40,296 nt of DNA from Sulfuricellaceae bacterium (GCA_030690895.1 JAUYFQ010000137.1:1-40296), one strand, 5' to 3'. Shown: positions 22,669 to 30,968, numbered from the stretch's first letter. A program made the numbers and translations. The notes: a model not told the origin generated them from the letters alone.

Positions 22669-23588
22669 ACTGGTTGATCGTATCCGTCATCTTCACTCTG
22701 TCCGCCGTGATTCTGGTCTGGCCCTTATGGCGACATGCCGACGCCCCCTTGCCAGCCGGTATCGAGAACGATCTGGACGAGTCCGGACAGGACGTGTCGG
22801 ACGAGCGGAAGCGCCTGCTCATCAACCTGCGTAGTCTGAGAGCTGATCATGCCGAAGGCAAGCTGGCAGAAGCCGATTTCCTCCGCCTGGAACGCGAATG
22901 TGAGCAACAACTGGCGCTGCTGATGGACGGAAGCGTACCGAGCCCCGTGCAGCACCCGCAAGGAGTGTCCCCGCCGGGAACGGCAGCAAAGCTGCTCGTT
23001 CCGGCGAGACAACAAGTCGTTCAGCCTCGTCCTGACCTGCACCGCACGGGGTCGGTGATCCTGATCCTGTTTGTCGCTATCGCGTCCCTTATGCTATTCA
23101 ACCAGTTCTGGAAACCATCGCCCCAGCCCCGAGCCGTGGCCGCCGAGCATAGCGATGGTGCACCGGACGTCGCTGCCATGATCTCCCGTCTCGAAGCCCG
23201 TCTCGCCGCCAAGCCAGACGACGTGGATGGGCAGTTGATGCTGGCCCGTTCCTACGCCAACCTTGGGCGTGTTCAGGACGCGATCAAAGCCTGGCGCAAG
23301 GCGCTGGAGCTCAAACCCGGCGAGAATGAAGCATTAGGAGGCATGATCGCGATGTTGCTCAAGGGGGGTGATGAGTCCAGCGCCCACGAAGCACTCGGCC
23401 TGATCGCCGAAATGCGCCGCCAAGAACCCGAAGAAGCTGCCTGGCTGTGGTATCAGGGACTGGCCTATAACCGTTTGGGTCAAACCGAAAAAGCCAAGGC
23501 CAGCCTGAAAACCATGCTCAAGATGTTGCCGCCGGAAAGCGAAAATGCAGAAATGGCCAGGGAGGCGCTCCGTCTGCCTGAACAGTAG
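22665..23588 (+). CDS. ccmI: CcmI, TPR-containing apocytochrome chaperone
   Basis: This 307-residue protein has an N-terminal CcmI domain: membrane segment WLIVSVIFTLSAVILVWPL, a cytoplasmic leucine-rich stretch with ERKRLLINLRSLRADHAEGK, and a second membrane segment SVILILFVAIASLMLFN. The periplasmic C-terminal part (from about residue 165) has TPR units such as DVDGQLMLARSYANLGRVQD and WLWYQGLAYNRLGQTEKAK. CcmI binds the apocytochrome C-terminus and hands it to CcmFH. It overlaps ccmH by 4 nt. The linker at residues about 95-115 is encoded by a dispersed repeat (22949-23008). Confidence 0.94.
   Translation: MNWLIVSVIFTLSAVILVWPLWRHADAPLPAGIENDLDESGQDVSDERKRLLINLRSLRADHAEGKLAEADFLRLERECEQQLALLMDGSVPSPVQHPQGVSPPGTAAKLLVPARQQVVQPRPDLHRTGSVILILFVAIASLMLFNQFWKPSPQPRAVAAEHSDGAPDVAAMISRLEARLAAKPDDVDGQLMLARSYANLGRVQDAIKAWRKALELKPGENEALGGMIAMLLKGGDESSAHEALGLIAEMRRQEPEEAAWLWYQGLAYNRLGQTEKAKASLKTMLKMLPPESENAEMAREALRLPEQ
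22949..23008. repeat. Dispersed 60-bp repeat inside ccmI (copy of an element at about 40224-40285)
   Basis: On the minus strand this reads CTCGCCGG, a small hairpin, then CCGGCGGGGACACTCCTTGC and GGGTGCT. It matches the right end of the window over about 60 bp without gaps, with 25 of 26 bases identical in the CCGG...GGGTGC core. A degenerate third copy of the core lies at 39522-39544. Confidence 0.8.
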
Positions 23589-23601
23589 CCGACAAGATAC
23601 C

Positions 23602-23946
23602 ATGCCCCTCCTGCCCGCCTCACTTGCAGCCTGGAATACGCCAGCATTCGCGGATACCTTCAAACAGGAGCTTGCCCGACTGGACACAACGCTAAGCCTC
23701 CTGCAACAGGGCTTGAGATTCAGCAGCTACGCACTCGCGGAAAAACTCAAAATCTCGGTGATAAGCGCAAATGAATTACCCGGAACCATCCAGGTGAAGG
23801 CCGGACTGTTTTATACGGGGGTGATTGCCGGTTGCAGTTGCGCTGATGACCCGACGCCGGTTGATGAAATTGCTGAATATTGCGAGGTGCTTGTTGATAT
23901 TGACAAAGTCACGGCGGGGACAAAAATCACCCTGATAGCGGAATAA
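23602..23946 (+). CDS. Unassigned 114-residue protein with a GCSCADDPTP motif
   Basis: This is a cytoplasmic-type protein with no signal peptide or membrane segment. The N-terminal half (LPASLAAWNTPAFADTFKQE) is helical. The C-terminal half has AGLFYTGVIAGCSCADDPTP (cysteines 78 and 80) and EYCEVLVDIDK (Cys94), then a beta-like end. The glycine- and cysteine-rich motif followed by acidic residues looks like a conserved functional site, possibly metal binding, but I cannot name the family. It begins 13 bp after ccmI, so it may be co-transcribed with it, and ends 50 bp before tRNA-Ser. No strong ribosome site is seen; an in-frame ATG upstream at 23545 lies inside ccmI. Confidence 0.7.
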   Translation: MPLLPASLAAWNTPAFADTFKQELARLDTTLSLLQQGLRFSSYALAEKLKISVISANELPGTIQVKAGLFYTGVIAGCSCADDPTPVDEIAEYCEVLVDIDKVTAGTKITLIAE

Positions 23947-23996
23947 TTCGGACAAGCTGGAAAAAAACACAATGAAGCGGTAAGATGCACGCCTTC

Positions 23997-24084
23997 GGAG
24001 GTGTGGCAGAGTGGTCGATTGCACCAGTCTTGAAAACTGGCAAAGGGCAACCTTTCGTGAGTTCGAATCTCACCGCCTCCGCCA
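23997..24084 (+). tRNA. tRNA-Ser (UGA anticodon), CCA encoded
   Basis: The acceptor stem GGAGGTG (23997-24003) pairs with CGCCTCC (24074-24080), followed by discriminator G and encoded CCA. The anticodon stem is CCAGT/ACTGG with loop CT-TGA-AA, anticodon at 24031-24033. The variable region between anticodon and T stems is a long arm, as in class II tRNA-Ser (AAGGGCAACCTTT). The T loop is GTTCGAATC. TAAGAT at 23981-23986 is a possible -10 for it. Confidence 0.97.
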
Positions 24085-24101
24085 AATTGGATTCAGAAGC
24101 C

Positions 24102-24545
24102 TTACTCTCTCGCCGCATCTGCCCAGTTGTTCGGGGTTTCGTAAATTCTCACCCGCTCAAGCTGAAGTGCATTCCCATAGGTGTCACGGTAAGCCACATC
24201 CAGTAGCTTGAAGGCTTCCGATGCAAGGTTCTCGGCAGTTGGCACGACATCCAGCACAACCGTTTTATGGCCAGCAATCTGCGCCAGAAAATCCACTACC
24301 ATCTGGTCGCCGCGATAGACCAGGAATGCGTGATCCCACTGGCTGACTACTTTCGTCATGGCGATGGCTTTGACTTCTGAAAAATCCATCACCATTCCCT
24401 GCTCTGACACGCCCTCTGCTGCAATCACTTGCCCGGAAAGCGTGATTTCGATGGCGTAGCGGTGCCCATGCAGGTGACGGCACTGGCTGGCATGATTCGG
24501 AATGCGGTGACCGGCGTCAAATTCCAGTCTTCGGGTAATCAGCAT
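24102..24545 (-). CDS. queD: QueD, 6-carboxy-5,6,7,8-tetrahydropterin synthase
   Basis: This 147-residue protein has the PTPS/QueD fold. Zinc ligands are His13 (DAGHR) and His26/His28 (HLHGH), with catalytic Cys22 in SQCRHLHGH. Further motifs are MVMDFSEVKAIA, QWDHAFLV, VPTAENLA and VRIYETPNNWA. It converts dihydroneopterin triphosphate to carboxytetrahydropterin in queuosine and 7-deazaguanine synthesis. Cys and Glu placement fits QueD rather than pyruvoyl-tetrahydropterin synthase, as expected in a bacterium. It is divergent from the radical SAM gene, with start codons close together. No queC or queE is adjacent. Confidence 0.92.
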   Translation of the reverse strand: MLITRRLEFDAGHRIPNHASQCRHLHGHRYAIEITLSGQVIAAEGVSEQGMVMDFSEVKAIAMTKVVSQWDHAFLVYRGDQMVVDFLAQIAGHKTVVLDVVPTAENLASEAFKLLDVAYRDTYGNALQLERVRIYETPNNWADAARE

Positions 24546-24624
24546 GGGTAAGGGAAACGTGGTGGAAAGTGGCCAAATTATAGCATTCTTGCCACGCCCC
24601 ATCGTTCGGTGGTTCAATCGCGCC

Positions 24625-25479
24625 ATGTCAGGACAAACCCTCTCGCCAGCCAACCATGATCGCGACAACGTCGGTCTGACCTATGTTTACCCGGTGGTTT
24701 CCCGCCGGGCGAACGGTGTTTCCATCGGCATCAATCTCAATACCAGCAATGCTTGTAACTGGCGCTGCATTTACTGCCAGGTGCCTGATCTCAAGCGTGG
24801 TAGCGCGCCGCCAGTCGATCTGGCGCAGCTCGAAATGGAATTGCGCGGATTTCTCGATGAAGCGCAGCTCGGCGACTTCATGCTGAAGCATGTGCCCGAG
24901 TCTGCACGCCGACTAAATGACATCGCTTTATCTGGAAACGGCGAACCTACCAGTGCCAGGGAATTTGAGCAGGTGATTGCGTTGATCGGCCAGGTACTTG
25001 CTGATTTTGATCTGGCCGGCAGGATCAAGCTGATTCTGATTACCAATGGCAGCCTGATGCATAGACAAAACGTCCGCAATGGACTGGTCAGGATGGCGCA
25101 ACTCAATGGGGAGGTCTGGTTCAAGCTGGATAGTGCGACGGAAGAAGGGCGGTTCAGGCTGAACCACAGTCGTCAGAGTGCAGAAATTGCGCTGAAAAAC
25201 TTGCGCGCCTGCGCGAAGCTGTGTCCAACCTGGATTCAGACCGCGCTATTTGAACTGGATGGAAAGCCGCCCAGTGAAAAAGAAATACAGGCGTACCTCG
25301 CGTTCCTGGAGAATGCAAAGACCAGCCACACGGCCCTGCAAGGCGTCATGCTCTACGGCTTGGCACGTCCTTCCCTGCAAGTTGAGGCGCCCCGACTATC
25401 CAATCTGCCTCCTGAGTGGGTGGAGACATTTTCGGAGAGGGTCGAGGCGCTTGGTCTCAAGGCAAAACTCAGCTTTTAG
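24625..25479 (+). CDS. Radical SAM protein of unknown function (COG0731-like)
   Basis: This protein of about 284 residues has the [4Fe-4S] motif CNWRCIYC (Cys44, Cys48, Cys51) in the usual CX3CX2C spacing, then IALSGNGEPTSAREFEQV (the GEP-type SAM contact) and KLILITNGSLMHRQNVR. It looks like the wyosine-type/COG0731 Fe-S oxidoreductase group found in bacteria. It lacks the short QueE architecture, so I do not call it QueE despite queD next door. I chose ATG 24625; the frame is open back to 24544, where it would overlap the queD start. It overlaps the convergent XRE gene by 4 bp. Confidence 0.8.
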   Translation: MSGQTLSPANHDRDNVGLTYVYPVVSRRANGVSIGINLNTSNACNWRCIYCQVPDLKRGSAPPVDLAQLEMELRGFLDEAQLGDFMLKHVPESARRLNDIALSGNGEPTSAREFEQVIALIGQVLADFDLAGRIKLILITNGSLMHRQNVRNGLVRMAQLNGEVWFKLDSATEEGRFRLNHSRQSAEIALKNLRACAKLCPTWIQTALFELDGKPPSEKEIQAYLAFLENAKTSHTALQGVMLYGLARPSLQVEAPRLSNLPPEWVETFSERVEALGLKAKLSF

Positions 25480-25778
25480 TGAGCAGCTTCCTTCAGTGCG
25501 GCGCGCGCTTCTTTTTTGAAGTTTTTGTACAGATCCGGGTGAGACTGCTTCAGAAATTCGACAATTTCAAAATCTTCACGCTTCACCTTGGTCAGGTCGA
25601 CTTGCTCCATGTGCACCAGACGTAGCAGTTCGCGAACTGGCTTGGGCATGTCGCGACCACTTTCATAGCGGGAGCCGCCGCTTTGGGTCACGCCGATCTG
25701 GGTCCAGAACTCTTGTTGGTTCAAACCCAGTTTGCGGCGAATTTCACGGGGATTGGCAATTTTATCGAACAGTTTCAT
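25476..25778 (-). CDS. Small XRE-family helix-turn-helix regulator
   Basis: This 100-residue DNA-binding protein has an XRE-type HTH at residues 10-45 (REIRRKLGLNQQEFWTQIGV, then TQSGGSRYESGRDMP), followed by a helical tail (DLTKVKREDFEIVEFLKQSH) ending in a basic Lys/Arg/Ala-rich segment. I chose ATG 25776-25778, preceded by AAAGGTGAC. It is divergent from lysC with about 240 bp between. A perfect palindrome at 25904-25918 in that gap is a candidate binding site. No toxin gene accompanies it, so it is not obviously an antitoxin. The target is unknown. Confidence 0.85.
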   Translation of the reverse strand: MKLFDKIANPREIRRKLGLNQQEFWTQIGVTQSGGSRYESGRDMPKPVRELLRLVHMEQVDLTKVKREDFEIVEFLKQSHPDLYKNFKKEARAALKEAAH

Positions 25779-25903
25779 GGCGTCACCTTTCAACTCAATA
25801 TATGGAAATGGTATGTAATCGCTCATTTGAGCTAGTAGATAAATCCTACCACAAAATAAGTACTTTCCCCTATAGACAGAAAGGACTAATTGCGGCAGTA
25901 AGC

Positions 25904-25918
25904 TGTCATTAAATGACA
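25904..25918. promoter_or_regulatory. Perfect palindrome between the XRE gene and lysC (candidate operator)
   Basis: TGTCATTAAATGACA is a perfect inverted repeat of 7-bp arms around one A. It is about 125 bp upstream of the XRE start and 103 bp upstream of lysC. Its size and shape suit a dimeric HTH repressor. I see no other gene-like content in 25779-26020. Confidence 0.5.
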
Positions 25919-25984
25919 TCGTTTGGCCCATCAAAGTTCCGCCGGTTTTTCCGCCTGTTTGGCCCCCTCGTTTTCCATGATGAA

Positions 25985-25996
25985 TTGGGATAAAAT
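25985..25996 (+). promoter_or_regulatory. Candidate extended -10 promoter of lysC
   Basis: ATTGGGATAAAAT includes an extended -10-like TGGGATAAAAT 25 bp before the lysC ATG, followed by TCGC. There is no clear -35 hexamer at 17 bp. The same AT-box plus CGC pattern precedes folB and ccmA. Confidence 0.35.
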
Positions 25997-26020
25997 TCGC
26001 CACTTTACACAGAGTTTGCA

Positions 26021-27271
26021 ATGGCACTGATCGTACAAAAATATGGTGGCACCTCGGTGGGCAGTCCGGAACGAATCAAGAATGTCGCCCGGCGCGTCGC
26101 TCGATTTCGCGGGCTTGGGCACCAGGTCGTCGTCGTCGTTTCCGCCATGAGCGGGGAAACCAATCGCCTGCTGGCATTGGCCAAGGAAATCCAGAGCACG
26201 CCTGATCCGCGCGAACTGGATGTCATGATCTCCACCGGGGAACAGGTCACCATTGCGCTGCTTGCCATGGCGATCAAGGATCTGGGACTGAAAGCCAAGA
26301 GCTATACCGGCGCCCAGGTCAAAATCATGACGGACGATGCTTTTACCAAAGCACGTATCCTCTCCATTGACGAAAACAACATGCGGGCCGATCTCAATGA
26401 CGGCCACGTTGTCGTGGTAGCCGGTTTTCAGGGCGTGGATGAGCGCGGCAATATCACCACGCTGGGCCGTGGCGGTTCGGATACCACCGGTGTGGCGTTG
26501 GCAGCAGCGCTCAAAGCCGATGAATGCCAGATTTATACCGACGTGGACGGTGTTTACACCACTGACCCGCGTATCGTCGCCGATGCTCGCAGACTGGATA
26601 CCATTACCTTCGAGGAGATGCTGGAATTGGCCAGCCTGGGCTCCAAGGTGTTGCAGATTCGTTCAGTCGAATTCGCCGGAAAATACAAAGTAAAACTGCG
26701 CGTACTCTCCAGCCTCGAAGAAGGCGGCGAGGGTACGCTGATCACATTTGAGGATGACGACAATATGGAAAAAGCGATTATTTCAGGAATCGCCTTCAAT
26801 CGCGACGAAGCCAAGATTACGGTGCTGGGCGTCCCGGATCGCCCCGGTATCGCTTACCAGATTCTGGGCCCGGTTTCCGATGCCAATATCGATGTTGACA
26901 TGATCATTCAAAACGTTGGCGCGGATGGTTTGACTGACTTTACCTTTACCGTACATCGCAATGAATATTCCAAAGCAATGGATATTCTGAAAAGCATTCA
27001 GGCGCACATCGGCGCGCGTGAGGTGTCAGGTGACGAAAAAATCGCCAAGGTTTCGGTGGTCGGAGTGGGTATGCGCTCCCATGTCGGGATTGCCAGCGCC
27101 ATGTTCCGCACGCTGGCGGAAGAAGGAATCAATATCCAGATGATTTCCACTTCCGAAATCAGAATTTCCGTTGTGATTGATGAAAAATACATGGAACTCG
27201 CGGTGCGCGTTCTGCACAAGGCATTCAATCTGGAAGAAAGCGGCACGCCTGCGCTGACTACCAGTAAGTAG
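26021..27271 (+). CDS. lysC: LysC, aspartate kinase
   Basis: This 416-residue kinase begins MALIVQKYGGTSVGS (the KYGGTSV ATP/aspartate motif) and has TLGRGGSDTTGVALAAALKA, DVDGVYTTDPRIV and two C-terminal ACT domains (ITVLGVPDRPGIAYQ and VSVVGVGMRSHVGIASAMF), which bind lysine or threonine as feedback effectors. It phosphorylates aspartate at the entry to lysine, methionine and threonine synthesis. Single-domain kinases of this length are usual in betaproteobacteria. The XRE gene upstream is divergent. Confidence 0.97.
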   Translation: MALIVQKYGGTSVGSPERIKNVARRVARFRGLGHQVVVVVSAMSGETNRLLALAKEIQSTPDPRELDVMISTGEQVTIALLAMAIKDLGLKAKSYTGAQVKIMTDDAFTKARILSIDENNMRADLNDGHVVVVAGFQGVDERGNITTLGRGGSDTTGVALAAALKADECQIYTDVDGVYTTDPRIVADARRLDTITFEEMLELASLGSKVLQIRSVEFAGKYKVKLRVLSSLEEGGEGTLITFEDDDNMEKAIISGIAFNRDEAKITVLGVPDRPGIAYQILGPVSDANIDVDMIIQNVGADGLTDFTFTVHRNEYSKAMDILKSIQAHIGAREVSGDEKIAKVSVVGVGMRSHVGIASAMFRTLAEEGINIQMISTSEIRISVVIDEKYMELAVRVLHKAFNLEESGTPALTTSK

Positions 27272-27289
27272 AGCAGAAAGGGCGTGCCC

Positions 27290-28258
27290 ATGAAAACCAC
27301 TTTTCTCGATTTTGAGCAACCAGTTGCCGAACTCGAAAGCAAGATCGAAGAACTGGGCAATGTCCAGAGCGACTCGTCGGTCGACCTTTCGGAAGAAGTC
27401 GCCCGCCTGCAGAAAAAAAGCCAGAGTCTGACCAAGGATATCTACAGCAAACTCGGCGCTTGGCAGATTTCCCAAGTGGCCAGGCATGTCCAGCGGCCTT
27501 ACACGCTGGATTACCTGAACACCATTTTTACTGATTTCGAAGAATTGCATGGCGACCGCGCCTATGCCGACGATCCCGCTATCGTGGGTGGGTTGGCTCG
27601 TTTTGATGGGCAGTCGGTGATGGTTATTGGCCACCAAAAAGGGCGTGACACCAAGGAAAAGATCTACCGTAACTTTGGCATGCCTCGTCCGGAAGGCTAT
27701 CGAAAAGCCCTGCGTTTGATGCGCCAGGCCGAGAAATTCGGCATCCCCATCATGACCTTCATCGACACGCCGGGCGCTTACCCAGGAATCGGCGCGGAAG
27801 AGCGGGGGCAGTCCGAGGCCATTGCGCGTAATTTGCTGGTCATGTCGACGCTGCGCACGCCCATCATCTGCACCGTCATCGGCGAAGGCGGGTCGGGTGG
27901 TGCGCTGGCAATCGGGGTTGGCGACATCACGCTGATGTTGCAATTCTCCAGCTACTCGGTCATTTCGCCGGAGGGCTGTGCTTCAATTTTGTGGAAGAGC
28001 GCAGACAAGGCCCCCCTCGCGGCGGAAACACTGGGTATTACAGCCAATCGGCTGAAGACTCTGGGATTGGTTGACCGCATCATCGGAGAACCGATTGGCG
28101 GCGCTCACCGCGACCCGGATGCCATGATGCAATCCCTCAAAACTGCTCTGCAGGAAAGTATTGCCCAGATACAAAAAAATCCATCGCTGGATGAGTTGCT
28201 GAAAGCCCGTTACGCGCGACTGATGAGCTATGGCAAGTTCAAAGAAACCGCATCCTGA
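27290..28258 (+). CDS. accA: AccA, acetyl-CoA carboxylase carboxyltransferase alpha subunit
   Basis: This 322-residue protein begins [22 protein letters not shown] and has the carboxyltransferase core [43 protein letters not shown] and [15 protein letters not shown], closely matching AccA. With AccD and biotin carboxyl carrier protein it makes malonyl-CoA. ATG 27290 is preferred over GTG 27284 by family alignment, with GAAAGGG upstream. It lies 18 bp after lysC. Biotin needed by this enzyme is supplied by a pathway that includes bioA at 4410. Confidence 0.97.
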   Translation: MKTTFLDFEQPVAELESKIEELGNVQSDSSVDLSEEVARLQKKSQSLTKDIYSKLGAWQISQVARHVQRPYTLDYLNTIFTDFEELHGDRAYADDPAIVGGLARFDGQSVMVIGHQKGRDTKEKIYRNFGMPRPEGYRKALRLMRQAEKFGIPIMTFIDTPGAYPGIGAEERGQSEAIARNLLVMSTLRTPIICTVIGEGGSGGALAIGVGDITLMLQFSSYSVISPEGCASILWKSADKAPLAAETLGITANRLKTLGLVDRIIGEPIGGAHRDPDAMMQSLKTALQESIAQIQKNPSLDELLKARYARLMSYGKFKETAS

Positions 28259-29660
28259 TTCCAGGCCGCATTCAAACGAATACTGTGTTGTCAGCCCTTG
28301 CCGTACTACTCGTACTGTCTGTGGTCTTCCACCTTGTCTTCCTTTGAATGCAACCAGGAATACGCCCCTTGCTCACGTCGAAAGCGTCCTGAAAAAACGG
28401 GTTCATCCAAACCAGCGCCTCACGCTGGGATTAAGTGGCGGACTCGATTCCGTTGTCCTGCTCGATCTGCTTTCCCAGCTTCAACACCCGCTCCAGTTTC
28501 GCCTGACGGCATTGTATGTCGATCATCAGATCAGCCCCCATTCTGGCCGCTGGGGCGATTTCTGTCGGCGTCTTTGCGAGCGCCATGCAATCGAGCTAAA
28601 CATAGTGAAAGTCTGTCTGCCCAGCCAGACAGGCGAAAGTCTGGAAGCGCTGGCCAGAGCGGCGCGTTATGCTATGTTTGAGCAATGCGAAGCCGACTGG
28701 ATCGTCCTTGCTCACCATCTTGATGATCAGGCTGAAACCTTGCTGCTCCAACTGCTGCGTGGTTGCGGGGTCGACGGTGCAAGCGCAATGGGCGAAACCC
28801 GCCGCCAGTTTCTGCGACCGCTGCTGGATGTTTCCCGGCGTGCATTAAGCGACTATGCCCAGGTTCGCAAACTCGAATGGATTGAAGATGAAAGCAATCA
28901 GGATGCGCGCTTTGACCGCAACTTCCTGCGGCGCCAGATATTTCCCCTGCTCGAACAACGCTTCCCGGCCTATCGTGAAACCCTGGCTCGCTCCGCCCGC
29001 CATTTTGCAGAGAGTAAGCACTTGCAAGATGAGTTGGCGCAAGCGGATGGAGTGACATCGATTCAACCAAACCGCTTGAGCATCGCATCTCTATCGCAAC
29101 TTTCGGATGGTCGGGCACGCAACCTGTTACGCTATTTTCTCAAATACCATGCCATCACCCTGCCCAGCGCGGTTAAATTACAGGAGATGTTGAATCAACT
29201 GCTGAACGCGAAGCAGGATGCGAGGGTATCTTTCGCGCTAGGATCGCTGTCATTGCGCCGCTACAACGGCATGGCCTGGCTGGTATCTGCCTGCAATGCG
29301 GCAGAGGCCGTTATGATCTCGCGGTGCTGGAGCGGGGAGAAACATATCACGCTGACTGAATGGGGAAAAACGCTAGGGTTCAGGATGGCGCAAGGAGAGG
29401 GAATCAGTCTGGAAAAGCTGCGCCTGGGTGTGGTCAACATTCAGTCAAGAGTTGGTGGAGAAAGGCTCAAGCCCGACTGCCAACGCCCACGCAGGACGCT
29501 CAAGCACTTGCTGCAAGAGGCCGGTATTCCGCCCTGGGCACGCAACCAGCAGTTGCTGGTTTACAGCAGTGAGAAACTGGTCGCCGTCATGGGAATCGGG
29601 GTTGATTGTGAATTTCAGGCTCGCCCGGATGAAAAAGGCATCGTGCTCGAATGGATATGA
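28230..29660 (+). CDS. tilS: TilS, tRNA(Ile)-lysidine synthase
   Basis: The PP-loop [13 protein letters not shown], then [36 protein letters not shown] and [22 protein letters not shown], are TilS motifs; the C-terminal substrate-binding domain is present ([20 protein letters not shown]). TilS adds lysine to C34 of tRNA-Ile(CAU). The start is uncertain. ATG 28230 overlaps accA by 29 bp and gives an N-terminal Cys/Pro-rich stretch that is not family-like. TTG 28344 gives 438 residues, close to the usual length, but lacks a visible ribosome site. accA-tilS is a common neighbour pair. Confidence 0.93.
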   Translation: MASSKKPHPDSRPHSNEYCVVSPCRTTRTVCGLPPCLPLNATRNTPLAHVESVLKKRVHPNQRLTLGLSGGLDSVVLLDLLSQLQHPLQFRLTALYVDHQISPHSGRWGDFCRRLCERHAIELNIVKVCLPSQTGESLEALARAARYAMFEQCEADWIVLAHHLDDQAETLLLQLLRGCGVDGASAMGETRRQFLRPLLDVSRRALSDYAQVRKLEWIEDESNQDARFDRNFLRRQIFPLLEQRFPAYRETLARSARHFAESKHLQDELAQADGVTSIQPNRLSIASLSQLSDGRARNLLRYFLKYHAITLPSAVKLQEMLNQLLNAKQDARVSFALGSLSLRRYNGMAWLVSACNAAEAVMISRCWSGEKHITLTEWGKTLGFRMAQGEGISLEKLRLGVVNIQSRVGGERLKPDCQRPRRTLKHLLQEAGIPPWARNQQLLVYSSEKLVAVMGIGVDCEFQARPDEKGIVLEWI

Positions 29661-29683
29661 TGGGCAAACTCTGGTGGTCGCAG

Positions 29684-29732
29684 AAGTCATATTTTTGTAA
29701 CATTACTGGAATAAACTGCGCTTTGTTATAAG
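29684..29732 (+). promoter_or_regulatory. Pho-box-like PhoB site and -10 before pstS
   Basis: AAGTCATATTTTTGTAAC (29684-29701) agrees with the Pho box CTGTCATAWAWCTGTMAY at about 14 of 18 positions. A weaker partial repeat (CTGGAATAAACTG) follows, and TATAAG at 29727-29732 is a possible -10 about 40 bp before the pstS ATG. This fits PhoB-activated expression under phosphate limitation. Confidence 0.6.
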
Positions 29733-29771
29733 TTCCGAATTCAACATACCGTCACTGACTGGAGTTTGACC

Positions 29772-30809
29772 ATGAAACTGAAGTTTGCCCCCACTCTACT
29801 TACAGGCGCTCTGATGAGCCTCAGTATTTCCGCCCTGGCTGCCGATATTACCGGCGCTGGCGCTACTTTCCCCTACCCGATTTATGCCAAGTGGGCTGAG
29901 GCTTACAAGGCCAAGACCGGTATCGGCATGAACTACCAGTCTATCGGCTCTGGCGGTGGTATCAAGCAGATCAAGGCCAAAACGGTTGATTTCGGTGCAT
30001 CCGATAAGCCGCTTAAGCTAGAAGAATTGGAGAAAGATGGCCTGACTCAGTTTCCTACCGTGATGGGTGGCGTGGTTCCAGTTATAAACGTGGATGGCCT
30101 CAAAGAAGGCGAGCTCAAGTTGACTGGCGCAGTGCTGGCTGACATTTTTCTCGGCAAGGTCAAAAAATGGAATGACCCTGCTATTGCTGCTCTGAACAAG
30201 GGCGTCGCGCTGCCTGCCAGCGAAATCACGGTAGTACACCGTTCTGATGGTTCCGGCACCACCTTCCTGTTTGCCAACTACCTGACCAAGGTAAGCCCGG
30301 AATGGAAAGAAAAGGTCGGCGCAGATGCATCGGTTGCTTGGCCTGTCGGTACAGGTGGCAAGGGCAATGAGGGCGTGGCCAACTTCGTGAAGCAGATCAA
30401 GGGTTCCATCGGCTACGTTGAATCCGCTTATGCCAAGCAGAACAAGATGAACTATAGCCAACTGCAGAACAAGGACGGCGTATATGTCCTGCCGACTGAA
30501 GACAACTTCAAGGCTGCGGCAGGCAACGCCAACTGGGAAAAGGCGCCCGGTTTCTATGAAATTCTGACTGACCAGCCTGGTAAGGCAAGTTGGCCAATCA
30601 CCGGTGCAACATTTATCCTGATGCACAAGTCCCAGGCAAATCCTGAGCAGGCAGCCAATGTTCTGAAGTTCTTTGACTGGGCTTACACCAATGGTGACAC
30701 CATGGCGCTGGATCTGGACTACATTCCGATGCCTGACAACGTCGTGAAATTGATCCAGAACTCCTGGAAAGCTAACCTCAAGGCAGCAGACGGAAAAGCA
30801 GTTTACTAA
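29772..30809 (+). CDS. pstS: PstS, periplasmic phosphate-binding protein
   Basis: This 345-residue protein has a Sec signal peptide (MKLKFAPTLLTGALMSLSIS, cleavage after ALAA) and the phosphate-binding fold: ITGAGATFPYPIYAKW, IGSGGGIKQI, VDFGASDKPL, RSDGSGTTFLFANYL. These loops supply the Ser, Thr, Asp and Arg ligands of phosphate. It is first in pstSCAB. ATG 29772 is preceded by CTGGAG; a TTG two codons earlier is ignored. Two strong hairpins follow before pstC. phoU and phoB are not in the window. Confidence 0.98.
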   Translation: MKLKFAPTLLTGALMSLSISALAADITGAGATFPYPIYAKWAEAYKAKTGIGMNYQSIGSGGGIKQIKAKTVDFGASDKPLKLEELEKDGLTQFPTVMGGVVPVINVDGLKEGELKLTGAVLADIFLGKVKKWNDPAIAALNKGVALPASEITVVHRSDGSGTTFLFANYLTKVSPEWKEKVGADASVAWPVGTGGKGNEGVANFVKQIKGSIGYVESAYAKQNKMNYSQLQNKDGVYVLPTEDNFKAAAGNANWEKAPGFYEILTDQPGKASWPITGATFILMHKSQANPEQAANVLKFFDWAYTNGDTMALDLDYIPMPDNVVKLIQNSWKANLKAADGKAVY

Positions 30810-30823
30810 GTGACCCGTTGTAA

Positions 30824-30913
30824 CCCAGACCAGACATGGATACCATGCCTGGTCTGGGCGATGTTCAGAACACTCAAGCATTTCAGGGTCTCGACGCTGA
30901 AATGCTTGAGTGT
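30824..30913 (+). promoter_or_regulatory. Tandem hairpins between pstS and pstC
   Basis: Stem 1 spans 30824-30858 (CCCAGACCAG...CTGGTCTGGG, about 16 bp with one mismatch and a 3-nt loop). Stem 2 spans 30870-30913 (ACACTCAAGCATTTCAG and its exact inverse, 17 bp, 10-nt loop). They sit right after the pstS stop in a 159-bp gap with no other feature, and would cut read-through or shield pstS mRNA, leaving more PstS than permease. Confidence 0.8.
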
Positions 30914-30968
30914 CTTGTTGTGTAACAATAATGCCTCTGCCTACAAACTTCGGAATGATAGCCTAACG

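Noticed and set aside
24625-25479. Calling the radical SAM gene queE because queD is adjacent
   Set aside because: The sequence is longer than usual QueE and carries the SGNGEPTS-type motifs of the COG0731 group. Adjacency alone is not enough.
25476-25778. Antitoxin of a toxin-antitoxin pair
   Set aside because: No small toxin gene is adjacent; the neighbours are a radical SAM gene and lysC. The HTH protein is therefore described only as an XRE regulator.
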